A stretch of 64,000 bases of DNA from Paramecium pentaurelia (lineage: Eukaryota > Ciliophora > Oligohymenophorea > Peniculida > Parameciidae), in the NCBI GenBank assembly GCA_905183005.1, contig CAJJDO010000137.1:155315-219314 (forward strand). The letters run 5' to 3'. Position 1 is the first letter of the stretch; each line of letters starts with the position of its first letter. The notes under the pieces are model-generated. The model worked only from the letters and a program-made list of their open reading frames with translations, was not told the DNA's origin and made no database searches. Below, in pieces: positions 25,908 to 36,343 of this stretch. The translations under genes were made by a program, and so were the position numbers.

Positions 25908-26653
25908 ATGAAGTCTTAAATTTCATCCCTTCTAATTTTACAACTTATCATACCTTCTTATTCTTCATGTCTAAATGCTGTCTCCTGTCAAAATGAATAA
26001 TAATATCAATATTAACAATTCGCTGTCCTTTAAATGATGAAATGCTATTATCAAATGCACAATAGATCACTTCATCAAAATGTCGAATCCTTGAGTGATC
26101 ATGATTGGTATCTCTACTTTAAATATCTAGGATGATATTTACTATGTTTTTGAATCAATTCAATCTACTCTGCAATTATCATAACATACTCAATAATATC
26201 AATTAAATAACCAATTCCATTAATAATATTAAATAGCAATAAAAATATGATGAATAACTCATTGAATTATTAACTCATAACTTTTAAAAAATGAATCAAT
26301 ATAGTATCAATTTCACTACAGCTATTGAAGTATTTTAAAATACACTAAAAAATGAGAAAGTAAAAATTAATCAATTAATTCTAGGATAGATTAGATAAAT
26401 ACAATAATATTTCTAATCATCTCTCTATTATTTAAAATCAAACACAATTTAATCAGACTACTTCATTTAGTAATCTAAACTATTTATTGCAATTAACTAA
26501 CAGTCTGTAAATTATATCAGATAATCAAATGCAGGATTCTATTAAGTTTTATTTCATTTCATTATTTGCCTTTTACTTAATTACTAGAAACAATCCTTAG
26601 AAGGAGAATTAAAAGTTTATCCTTGCATATGTAACTATTTTCTTTCTAACTGA
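25908..26653 (+). CDS. secreted helical protein, unknown
   Basis: 240 residues after removing a 23-nt intron around 26107-26129; the frame then runs to TGA 26651-26653. The first 25 residues form a plausible signal peptide (ISSLLILQLIIPSYSSCL). The rest is helical, glutamine-, asparagine- and tyrosine-rich with coil-like periodicity and a few cysteines, including CICNYF at the end. It recalls small secreted coil proteins of ciliates, such as those of secretory granules, but shows no trichocyst-matrix-protein motif I can name. The start is preceded by about 170 nt shared with the divergently transcribed K+ channel. Confidence 0.5.
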
Positions 26654-27045
26654 ATGCCTTTTATCATTAGTTTTGACATAATTGTTGCTTAAATATATTA
26701 GGTTAGTATTTTGTTGGTTTATATAGGTTTTTTGCAATGATGGCTATACAATATTCAATAGTTAAATAATTTTTAAATAGTTCATTAGGTGAAGACTAAA
26801 TAACACTTGTCATCAATTAAATTAAGAATAAATATAAATTAGATTGAATAATATTATTTAAATAACTGAGAATCGATTTTGTAAATTCATCTAGAATTAC
26901 ATTAAAATTCTAACTTATTTCAATAGAATTAAGTAATTAAATTTTATAATATAAAATAAAATTATAATTAAAGTGAAATCAGACTGAAAAATTAGCCTGT
27001 TCCTAACTATATAAATTTCAACTAAAAAACAAGTTTAAATATAAA
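26654..27045. other. intergenic, nothing certain
   Basis: 392 nt between two + strand genes. A 36-codon frame starting with ATGATG near 26734 is too short and motif-free to call. The rest is A/T runs, presumably the 3' flank of the secreted protein and the promoter of the zinc-finger gene. Confidence 0.4.
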
Positions 27046-28101
27046 ATGAGTAGAAAACAAAATTTTATTGAGTAAGAAGAAATTTTTGAATGTCCTTCAG
27101 ATACTTCTTATAGAAATTAATAATATACTCCAAGAAGAGGATTGATATTAGGTCATTATTGGAATTCATCTTAATATCTTTAATCAAGTGCAAAGTAATA
27201 GAGATCGATCTTTACCAGACAAAGTTAATAAGTTTATAACAATTCTTCAAAGCAAACTAAGGCAAATAGCTAAGTTCCAGCATTTGATGATTTACTTGAT
27301 CAAAAAGAATATAGTGCTAAATAACAAAAAGCAATGCCCTATTTTGGGACTTTTAGTTAAGTCTAACAAGTAAGATTTTGTTTGAGTTTTTACTTTAGAA
27401 AGGAGAGGATGATGAAAACTTTTATAATTAATTGGGAAACATACAATAATAAATGATTGCTTTAGATTTGACAATGGAAAAATTGGAATCGAAAATGCAA
27501 GATATTAAAATATAGTAGCTGAATTTCTTGAATTGTAAGAACAACAATATAGCAATTGAGTAGGAAGTCTGTGAGAAACAATAACAAAAATATTATTCTA
27601 ATAATAACAGTAATTAATGGAAAGTATTTAATTTAAAGAAAGAAATATAAGATGAATAAATTGGTATATAATTCTTATTAATAAGTAGTTGAGTTAGGTA
27701 AACCTGATGATTTTGAGAAACTCTAGATAGTATATATCTAATAAAACATAAATGGGATAGTGGGAAGATTGAGTCACTTACTATAAAATCAATCATAATA
27801 AAAGTTAAGTTTTAGAAATACTGAAATTGATGAAGGAGAAATTTGCTTTACCTTTAACAAAAATTTGAATCGATTTTAAAAGATATATAAATGTAAATTC
27901 TGTCCTTTAACATTTCAAAAGGCTTGCTCTTTAGGGTAAAAATTGTATAATATAATTTTTAGTGGTCATATTTCAAGATCTCATAAAGAGGAGTCTTAAT
28001 AAAGTAAAAAAGAAGCATAACCAATAAAGAAGACGAGCATTTAAAAATAAAAAAAGGCATCTCTATAAAAATCAATAGGTATGTAACTTATGAGATTATG
28101 A
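27046..28101 (+). CDS. single C2H2 zinc-finger protein
   Basis: 324 residues after three introns (29, 25 and 27 nt, near 27370-27398, 27662-27686 and 27940-27966); the total then divides by three. The last intron falls inside the zinc finger. When it is removed the finger reads KCKFCPLTFQKACSLGGHIS, then RSH. That is C-x2-C-x12-H-x4-H with a LGGH turn, like the QALGGH class of C2H2 fingers known mainly from plants. The N-terminal part is glutamine- and asparagine-rich; a coil-like segment lies around residues 125-200. The tail after the finger is rich in Lys and Gln. A DNA- or RNA-binding regulator is the obvious guess; the target is unknown. Confidence 0.65.
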
Positions 28102-28163
28102 AATAAATATTAAATATAATTGGATTATTAATAAAAATTGAATATATGCATTTGATTTATTGA

Positions 28164-29301
28164 TCATTCAGATAGTTTTTGATTGATATATTCAATTAAT
28201 CTATCTACTATATCGATTTCAGTTTATCTAGAATAATAATAATAGATACCTGCTAACTTTTTGATTGCTGTATTCTTAATCTTCTAATTCATTGATTCTA
28301 GTGGCATCCTAGATATTTAATTAGGTGACTTCAACAATAGCATTAGAAATATTGATTAAACCATCTAATTCATTTAATCTTGATTGGATTTCTTTAAGTC
28401 TATTGTTGGCTGTAGCTAAAGAGACTTAAAGAGTTTGCTTTTCATTTCTTAAATCATCTCCCAATCTACTAAGATTTTCTACTTAAGTCTTATGATTAGC
28501 TTCTAATTAATCTTAACCTTCTTATAAGGCAGTAATTAATCTAGCAACCAAACTCAAAACATTATTCAAAGTTTCTGGATTTACTTTTGTGGTCATTTCA
28601 GCCAAACCTTCAATGATTGGTTAGAAAAGAGTGAGTGAACTCTTTTTTGTATGAGCTTCAAGAATCTCTTTGATCTTTTAGAAGTTCTCTTTAGTTTAAA
28701 TAAGATTGCTCTTAGTGTCTTGACTATATATAAATATTTAATAATACGTTAATTAAATAAGAGATGCACCTTCTCCTCTTAAATTAAGTAATAATCTTTA
28801 GGCCTCTTTGCATGCTAAGATAGCATCATTATAATCAGAGTATTTGGTAGCAAAATCGGCATTTTCAGCATCAAGTCTAGATTAAGCATCAGAGCTGCCT
28901 CTGCCATTTCTGTCAAGGGCTGCTTAATCTTCTTTAACTCTGGTTTAAAGGGTAGTCAATTCATTACTAAGACTGGATTATTCTTATCTTTGATTATCAA
29001 GATCTTATTAAGCTTATTCTAGTGTGGCTTATAGTTTAGCAAGGTCAACTTGAGATCTTCTTGTGAAAGTGCCATTTTCTTAATCTTATAATTGTGTAAG
29101 TGCAATTAATTCATCCTTGATTTGTTAGAGAAGTTATTTAAGTTCATTGAGTGATCCACCAGTTTTCATATTAACACTGACTAAGTTAATCATGGAAGAT
29201 CCAAAAGGATGATCGGCATAGTTTGATAATCTCTAAGTGAGGTCTGTAACTGTTGAAGCTGTTGCCAAAGCAATGACTAAAAGAAGCAATGCTGATTTCA
29301 T
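28164..29301 (-). CDS. trichocyst matrix protein
   Basis: 363 residues after two introns (22 nt at 28228-28249 and 24 nt at 28724-28747). A clear signal peptide (MKSALLLLVIALATAS) is followed by NPFG-like FGSSMINLVSVNMKTGG, a segment typical of the Paramecium TMP family, and then long acidic coiled coils on both sides of a short linker. TMPs are secretory-granule proproteins; they are cleaved and crystallise in the dense-core trichocyst and expand on exocytosis. Codon use is more G/C-rich and regular than in neighbours, fitting strong expression. Its ATG lies 34 nt from that of the dephospho-CoA kinase, so the two genes share a minimal divergent promoter. Confidence 0.88.
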
Positions 29302-29335
29302 AATATATTAATAAAAACAAAAAACGAATATTTTA

Positions 29336-30340
29336 ATGGAATAATTAAATAGTGAAGAATAAGTAATAATTGAAGAGATTATTCATTCTGAACATATAGA
29401 AATACATATAATAGAATATATATGTTATCCATTCTATTTAGCCTTATTATGTCTATTATGCATAATTATCAACCTAAACAAACGTAAATTTAGAAGAAGG
29501 TAACACATTATTACATATAAATTATAGATATCGAGTTGATGAGATATTCCTTTTCATTGCAGTTTATTTATTCAATGTTTTGATTACATGGAATTTTTTT
29601 GATTTCTTTGACAAAATAGTAAGATTCATAATAACCCTAATCATAATATTTGGGATTCAACATTATATTGGAAGAGTTCAAATTGTAGGTATTACTGGAG
29701 GAATTGGTTGTGGTAAATCAACCATAGCTAAATACTTCAATGAATTCCTTAAAGTCTAAGTAATCGATTGTGATCAAATTGCCAGAGACATTGTTGAACC
29801 TGGTAAACCTGCATATAAATTAATTGTTCAGAGATTCGGACTTTCTATTCTAGCAGGTCAACAAGATGGATAGCCAATTGATAGATAGAAGTTAGCAGAA
29901 GTGGGTAACTAGTATTGATTAGCATTTTCAGTATTTTAAGATAGTCAAAAAAGGAAATAATTGCAAGCTATTACAAATAAATTCATTTTTAAAGAAATAG
30001 CTAAATCCATATGGAAAATATGTTTTGTTCAAAAAGATTAATATGTAGTTATTGATGCACCACTCTTATTTGAGAGTAAAGTCTTAGAGTATTTCTGTTT
30101 TCCAATTATTACAGTAGTTGTGACTAGTCAAGAAGAAATTATTAAAAGGTTATTATAGTATTCTATTATAGAGTAAAAGAAAGAAGTGGTTTGACTGAAG
30201 AATAAATTTTATAAAGAATTGAATCGTAAATGAAGGCAGAAATCAAAATAAAAAAATCAGATATTGTTATTACAAATGATAAATCTGAGAAATCATTAAT
30301 AAGACAAGTTTAAGAGAAAGTATTTGAGTACTTAATTTGA
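29336..30340 (+). CDS. DCAKD: dephospho-CoA kinase with N-terminal membrane extension
   Basis: 308 residues after introns of 28, 27 and 23 nt (near 29502, 29905 and 30148); the remaining length divides exactly. The kinase starts at about residue 105 with QIVGITGGIGCGKST (P-loop), then QVIDCDQIARDIVEPGKPAY, and later VVIDAPLLFE and KRVKERSGLTEEQ, all classic for CoaE/DCAKD. The enzyme phosphorylates the 3'-OH of dephospho-CoA, the last step of coenzyme A synthesis. The preceding 100 residues hold two or three hydrophobic helices (~31-47, 61-77, 86-98). They are absent from bacterial CoaE, but some eukaryotic forms are membrane-anchored, e.g. at mitochondria. The anchor is visible; the organelle is inferred. 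Confidence 0.88.
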
Positions 30341-30521
30341 TGTATGAAGAAATATTTTGATATTTGGTTAAAACATATAATAATTTTAAATATAATAATT
30401 CTAATTACATTTGAATAAATAAGAAATTAAAAATTATAAAAATATTTCCATCTTCAAATTGATCATGTTTCCAAATAGTAATCTAAAAACTCTATATTAA
30501 ATATTATAATTATTAATTTCA

Positions 30522-31312
30522 TCATAGAATTAATACTATTATAAATATAATCATCATATTATATAATCCAATATTTATAATATCAGATTAACAGAATTTC
30601 CAAATTGCAAGATAACTTTATTTATAATACTCATTCCAACCCTCTTTTTGACTTAATGAAATTTCTTTTCTCAACATAAATGGAAAAAACATAAAAATCC
30701 ATGACATAAAAACAATACAGTAACTTAAAGCATTGTTTGTAATAATTGCAAATGAAAGATATATTAAAATCTCTCCTGTATAATTTGGATTTCGATTCAT
30801 TTTGAATAATCCATCATTGATTAAACCTTTCTTGTATTTTAATGTATAATATTTCTAACAATCACTTGACATCATTAAAATAATACCAAATACATACAAT
30901 ATGATTATGAAACATACTAAATTGGGTTTAATTTAATTCTAACCAAACCCAGTTACTTATATTAGTGGTAAAATCCAATAAGCAATTAAAATTAAACATC
31001 CACCAATTGCTGATGGAATTGTTGTGTATTTTTAGAAATTCTAATCTGGAAAACTATAATCTTTTATTATCCAAAGTATCCCATAACTTCCATGTAATGA
31101 TAACTAAAAAGTTAAATAAAACAATAAAATACATATAAATAAGTTCCAAATTCAAAGTGTTACATATAATACATCAACAATACAATATATGGTAAAGTTA
31201 ATGCTTTAAAAATATTGACTATCCATCTTATCTATATTGGTTTTGGTCCTCCTAAAAAATCATACATACAATAATCTAAGAAATTTACATATTGTAATAA
31301 ATATTTATTCAT
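30522..31312 (-). CDS. membrane enzyme of the steroid-5-alpha-reductase / methyltransferase fold
   Basis: 253 residues with one 29-nt intron near 31100. Five or more membrane helices are visible. The C-terminal signature MNRNPNYTGEIL, followed by charged EGWNEYYK, matches the R-x-P-x-Y-x-G-E motif of DUF1295, steroid 5-alpha-reductase C-terminal and isoprenylcysteine/phospholipid methyltransferase families. An upstream LSLHGSYGILWIIKDYSFPD block is also typical of a eukaryotic branch of this family. These enzymes bind NADPH or S-adenosylmethionine at the conserved C-terminal region in the ER membrane. Whether this one reduces a lipid double bond or transfers methyl cannot be told. TAA after the tryptophan-rich end is Gln here, so the protein runs 20 residues further to TGA. 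Confidence 0.7.
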
Positions 31313-31322
31313 ATTAATAATG

Positions 31323-32043
31323 TCATCCTTGAGAATCTGGATGTTCATATGCAAATTCTGGTAGTTGATCCAAATTCTCAACAACTTTTTTAAGGGCTGG
31401 ATATTTATCCAAATTGACTAAATATGATACATCATCTCCTCTAAATGCTGGATACAAGAATGCATCAGCTATTGTCACTTGGTTCCCAAAAGCATAATCC
31501 CCTCCATGTTTTTCTACTAAAGTATTTAATGCTATAATAAATGATATTTAATATAAACCTGTAAATCCTCTTTCTAAGAAAGGTTCTGAAATTTCTTATC
31601 TATTTATATCACTCACATAATTGTGAACATATTTATAAAATCTAGATGCATGATATGGATGAATGCCACTATTTACAGTTTCACACATAGATCTAAAGAT
31701 ATATTATGAATTACCTAACAATAGCTTTTTCTAAAGGAGATTTGGGTAATAATTTATTTCTTGGAAATTCTTCTTCTAGGTATTCTGCAATTGCCATACT
31801 CTCATGTAATAATTATCCATTAATTTCTAATGTAGGAACAATCTATAAATAGATAGAAATTATTATAATTACTTAAAGTGGATTGATTTAAGAATACATA
31901 TTTGATAATTACTCAGCTTTAGGTAAATTTACAAAAAATGGTTAGAATTGAAGTTGTTTCAATTTTAGCATAATGCTTACTCTCCATGGAGCAGAATAAC
32001 CTCTATAAGTATATAATCGAATTGCTAATCTTGATGTTGACAT
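31323..32043 (-). CDS. zeta-like glutathione S-transferase (maleylacetoacetate isomerase family)
   Basis: 222 residues after introns of 30 and 22 nt. The N-terminal thioredoxin-like domain reads IRLYTYRGYSAPWRVSIML, then QVPTLEINGQLL region and HESMAIAEYLEEEFP, the glutathione-binding ES motif. The C-terminal helical domain has VNSGIHPYHASR (compare SGIQPLQN in zeta GSTs) and VTIADAFLYPAF. Zeta GSTs isomerise maleylacetoacetate in tyrosine breakdown. The usual catalytic SSCS/A-x-R motif is replaced here by GYSAPWR, keeping Ser and Arg but lacking the Cys, so the substrate may differ. It lies 10 nt from the stop of the methyltransferase-fold gene and 32 nt from the kinase gene, all on the - strand. 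Confidence 0.8.
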
Positions 32044-32075
32044 TAAAATTAAAATAATATATAAATATACTATAA

Positions 32076-33472
32076 TCACTTGTATTGATTTGAAACTAAA
32101 ACAGTACAATTTTCAATTGTTTATTTATCAGCATAATCCAAATTCAAAGTGCCTGTTTAATAATTATTTATAATAATCTTACGATAACTCTTAAGGAGAA
32201 GTATCATAATTTAAATACCAAAATTACTTGAATATTATTATAGAATCTTCTATTACTAAATTAATTCTCTTTCATCTTCTTTATTATATATCTATTCAAT
32301 GTTAGCACAAACTAATCTTGATCTCTATTCTTACAAATATTATTTGAATTAATCCAATTTTAATATTGGTAATTTTTCAAGTTACTTCTCAAGTAATTCA
32401 AAAATCTTATAGATTTATTGTTTTTTCTTTATCAATTCAGATAACAATACACTACTGTTATTTTCATTAGTAATAGTTTTTTATCTCTTTGTACTAATTG
32501 ATCTTATAGGAGATGATTATGTGCTACTTGTTCTACAATATTCTTATAAATCTTATTAAGATTATTGTTTATGCATTTATTATTTCTTTGTGACATAATA
32601 CAATTCTTTTGTCATATATATATTCATTAATTACTATTTTTCATTCCCTTAAATTGCTTTCATCAATTAATCCCATCCCCATCTATCCTTCTCTTCTTTA
32701 CCTAAACAACCTATAATTATTTATCTTGTCAATAATTCAATTTATGGTTAAAATGGAAATTTTAATGGTTCTTTATCTAATCTATTCAATAATTCAACTA
32801 CATTAGTTGAATGCCAAGGAGTTATTTTGTAAATCATTTCATACAAAACCAATCCAAGAGACCAAATATCTGATTTACTTGTATATGGCTATCTCTTTAA
32901 GATTTAAGGTGCCATATACAAAGGGGTTCCAACAAGTGATGACATTGTTGAATCCATTTATACTCGTTTTGCAAATCCAAAATCTGTAATTTTGAATATA
33001 CCATCCTACAGTAGAATATTTGCAGGTTTTAAATCTCTATGAACTATTCCATTCCTTAATAATTCTTATAATCCATTTAAGATTTATTTAAATATTTAAA
33101 GGGCTCTCTCTTCACTTAATGTTCTTGATCCTAAATATGTTTTTAAGTCTCCTCCATTACAATATTCTGTCACTATATATATATTGTTTGTGCTATGAAA
33201 TACATCCAATAATTTCACAATATTCTAATGATTTAATGATTTCATTATCTCAACTTCTCTCTTTATTTGTTGAGATGTGTAATCGCTCTTAATTAAATTA
33301 TTACTAATAATTTTTATTGCCACAGCTATTTTTATCAAATTTAAGTACTTGAATCATTATAAATATCCCTTCCCATATACACATTTGCATAAGCACCTGA
33401 ACCAATCTTAGAATCATATAGAAATTCGTAATACTTAACTCTTTTTTTCGATTTTATTCTCTCACTTTACAT
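32076..33472 (-). CDS. Ser/Thr protein kinase, ULK/ATG1-like
   Basis: 457 residues after removing one 23-nt intron near 33330. The kinase domain fills residues ~12-280: glycine loop IGSGAYANVYMG, VAIK lysine, NIVKLLDVF, catalytic loop GIVHRDLKPANILL, DFG as ITDFGFAK, activation segment LVGTPLYMAPQIL, and SDIWSLGLVLYEM. All catalytic residues are present. The segment MAPQ (usually MAPE) has Gln in place of the APE glutamate: the codon is TAA, read as Gln. The C-terminal 170 residues are glutamine-rich with helical segments. The ADFG-type and loop features resemble ULK/ATG1 kinases of autophagy, but ciliates have many such kinases and the subfamily call is tentative. Confidence 0.8.
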
Positions 33473-33803
33473 ATTTGAATAAATTAATAATCAAAATACA
33501 AATTGTTCTATTTAAAACATTCAAATTATTATAATTACATAGATATATTATAATAGTTTTTATTTATTCAAAATCATAAGAATTACTTTGATTTCTTCCT
33601 TGTTTCTCAATTCAATAAGTAGGAATTATCAAGAATGATTATTAGAAAATTGAATATAAGAATATCATGACATAAATCCATGAATTATATAAAAATATAT
33701 GAAATTAAAATAATGCTTTATAATTTCTAACTTATCTAAATAGGAGTAGTTTAATTAGAATTTATTAATATTTATATTGATTTATAATGTTATTTAAATA
33801 TTA
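33473..33803. other. intergenic, nothing seen
   Basis: 331 nt of AT-rich DNA between two - strand genes, with no supported frame. It must contain the kinase promoter and the 3' end of the coiled-coil gene. Confidence 0.4.
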
Positions 33804-34367
33804 TCAACTTTAATATGTTAATCTTGATTTTATTTAGCTATTTTTCTATAATTATTATAATTTTATTGTTAATCTATCAATTTCATTTATATAACATAAG
33901 GATTATGGTTCCTATCCTCTAACTTTTGATAATAATTATTCCATCTATTAAGCTTTCTTTTTAAATATTGTATTATCTACTTAATGTTAATTTAAAGTTT
34001 GTTGTAAATCAGACAATTCTTCCTAACAATTTCTTATTTATGATTAAATTTGAAAGACATTTTCTTAATATTTGATTAATTACTAATTTAATTCATTTAT
34101 TTTCAAATTCAATTATTGAATTTAATATTATTCATCTTCATCATTTAAGTCTTTTATGTTGCTACTATTTAGTTTCTATTGTTATAATTAAGCAATTTAT
34201 TATTATTGAAATAAGATAGTCTTTTCAAGATTATTTATTTTAGTATCTAATTCAGGATCATATTATGATCTCAACAATAACCATTTTTCTCTTAGTTCTT
34301 TATTTTCATTGGAAGCCAATTAAATAGTTAATTATAATTATCTAATTGTTTAAATCTAATCATCCAT
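33804..34367 (-). CDS. glutamine-rich coiled-coil protein
   Basis: 187 residues with no intron. Almost the whole protein is heptad-like coil: repeated Leu/Ile spacing in LRSQYDPELDTKINNLEKT and QQLNLKINELNQQLIKY. Nearly a quarter of the residues are Gln, most encoded by TAA/TAG. No membrane segment, signal or enzymatic motif is seen. Structural or tethering roles are likely, but the family is not recognised. Confidence 0.5.
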
Positions 34368-34635
34368 ATTTTATAAAATTAATACTTATAAAATGATTAA
34401 AACAAAATTCTATAAAATCATTATTTATTATACAAATCTAACTTTATTTTTATTTATTAACAATTTGGATATATAATTATATATGAATACAACAATAATC
34501 TTATATAATTTAAACTAATAAAAATAATATAAATATTTTCTTCATTTAAATGATTAATATATGAATATTAAGAATAATTATATTAATAGAATATATAATC
34601 TAATCCTTTACTTGCATAAATAATAATCATAAAAA

Positions 34636-36154
34636 TCATTTAAATTATTTTTTGTTTTCTAAATTAATTTTGTATGCTTCCATTAAAATATCCTTAGGTA
34701 TTAAATTTCTTAAATTTTGATTTTAATTTAAATCATAACTATCATTTGCTGATACTATATTACCAATTTCAATCAAATTCTCTTAATGTTTAATAAATTA
34801 TGGTATTAAATTTGTATTAATATAGGTGACAAATAAAGCATGCTTTTAAGAATATATTGTAACTTCCTCATCTTCAACAATTATACATTAACTATTTTAA
34901 AATTTTAACCATTTTTGAGATTTGAAATTATAGACATAGAGTATTGAAGAATTACTAACTTAACCTTTTTGAACTGTAATCGAATGAACTGCATATTTAG
35001 TGTTGTTATCATGATATGAGAATTCTAATGCTTATTTTTATTTTTATATATTGTCAAATTTTTACATTGACAAAGTTTCTAATGTATGTAATTTTGATTA
35101 TAAGATTTTAATAATATCTTATTAAGTTCCCTCTTCAGTAAACATTTGAATAGTATTACTAAAATTTCTTATATCCATTTGTAATTTTTCTAAATCATAT
35201 ATCTTTGTTTCATTATTAACTTATTATCCTTAAAAATTAATTTTCAAAAATCCAAGTTCTAATACTTAATTTATATCGAATGCCTATTCAAGTTCTAAAT
35301 TTATTATATTTATCTTACTAATATTATTCTAATTTCTTTTTATCTAAATGCATAATATCTATGGTAATGCATATACTTTTTATTTGTATTATTCATATAA
35401 AAAACTAAAAACACTAACTTACTTCATTTCTGTCACTAATATGTATATATTCTCTTATATCTATTGGTTCATAATTATAGTATTAAATATAGAATTGAAT
35501 TCTCTGATAAAAAAATTCTCATTTTTTCCTAAAAGACTGTTAGTTAATTCTCTATAAGATTAATCGATTTTTGTTAAAATAAAGAAAAATATCAGAATAG
35601 GATCTTTTTAGATATCTAAATAATCTTTATCTATTTGATTCCAAATAGAGGCATTCAATAGTTACTTTGAACTGATCAAACTTGTATTAGATGTTGTCAA
35701 TTATGTTAATAACAATTATATGCATCTTAAAAATTATCCAGATTTCTAATTCAATTTAATAGATTTTTACATTAGAAGTATTACTTTTTATACTTAACAA
35801 AAACTCATAAAGTTAAGGAATTTAATGAATTAATTACAGCATGATGTTTATAATGCTATCACTCTCTAGATTCTCAATTCCTACAAAATTATTAGCCTAT
35901 CTGGGTTTCTTCTTTATCACTTATTACATGATTTTTGACACATGTTTGTCTAATTAACTAGCCTCAAACCAATCCTAATTAGCATTGGCATTCTTTTTGA
36001 TTCAATATACTTTTACTTGAGAACTACTTTATTGAAAGGTATTTTCCTAACCTTTCCATATCAAATCATCCATTTCAAAAGCTTTACCTTTTGATTCCTC
36101 CCAACATTTTTCAATAAACCTCCTTTCAAATTATTGGTCTAAGTAAAAATCCAT
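34636..36154 (-). CDS. inactive USP-like protein (pseudo-deubiquitinase)
   Basis: 489 residues after two introns (24 nt at 35993-36016, ending AAG, and 25 nt around 35748). The USP fold is visible: box 1 region NFVGIENLESDSIINIMLQL corresponds to GLxNLGNTCYMNSxLQxL; ALPQILCIQIKRNQ corresponds to LPxVLxxxLKRF; and KYAVHSITVQ, then WLKFQNSQCIIVEDEEV and ALFVTYIN correspond to the C-terminal part. The catalytic Cys (in NTCY) is absent, replaced within ESDSI, and the active-site His of GHY is also missing (NSSILYVY). So hydrolysis of ubiquitin is not expected. Such pseudo-USPs act as scaffolds or ubiquitin binders, as in the USP39 and PAN2 cases. The alignment was made by eye. Confidence 0.7.
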
Positions 36155-36343
36155 AACATTTTATGGTACATTTGATTATTAATTCATTTTTATTCTTTTT
36201 ATTAATATTATATACAAAATCATAAAACTTAAGGTTTTCTTATTGTTAAAAATAATCTATAATAATTAATAAAATGTAATATAGAACTAATAAATACTCA
36301 AATGTTATTTTTAAGAATTAGAATCTAAATATATATATATCAA

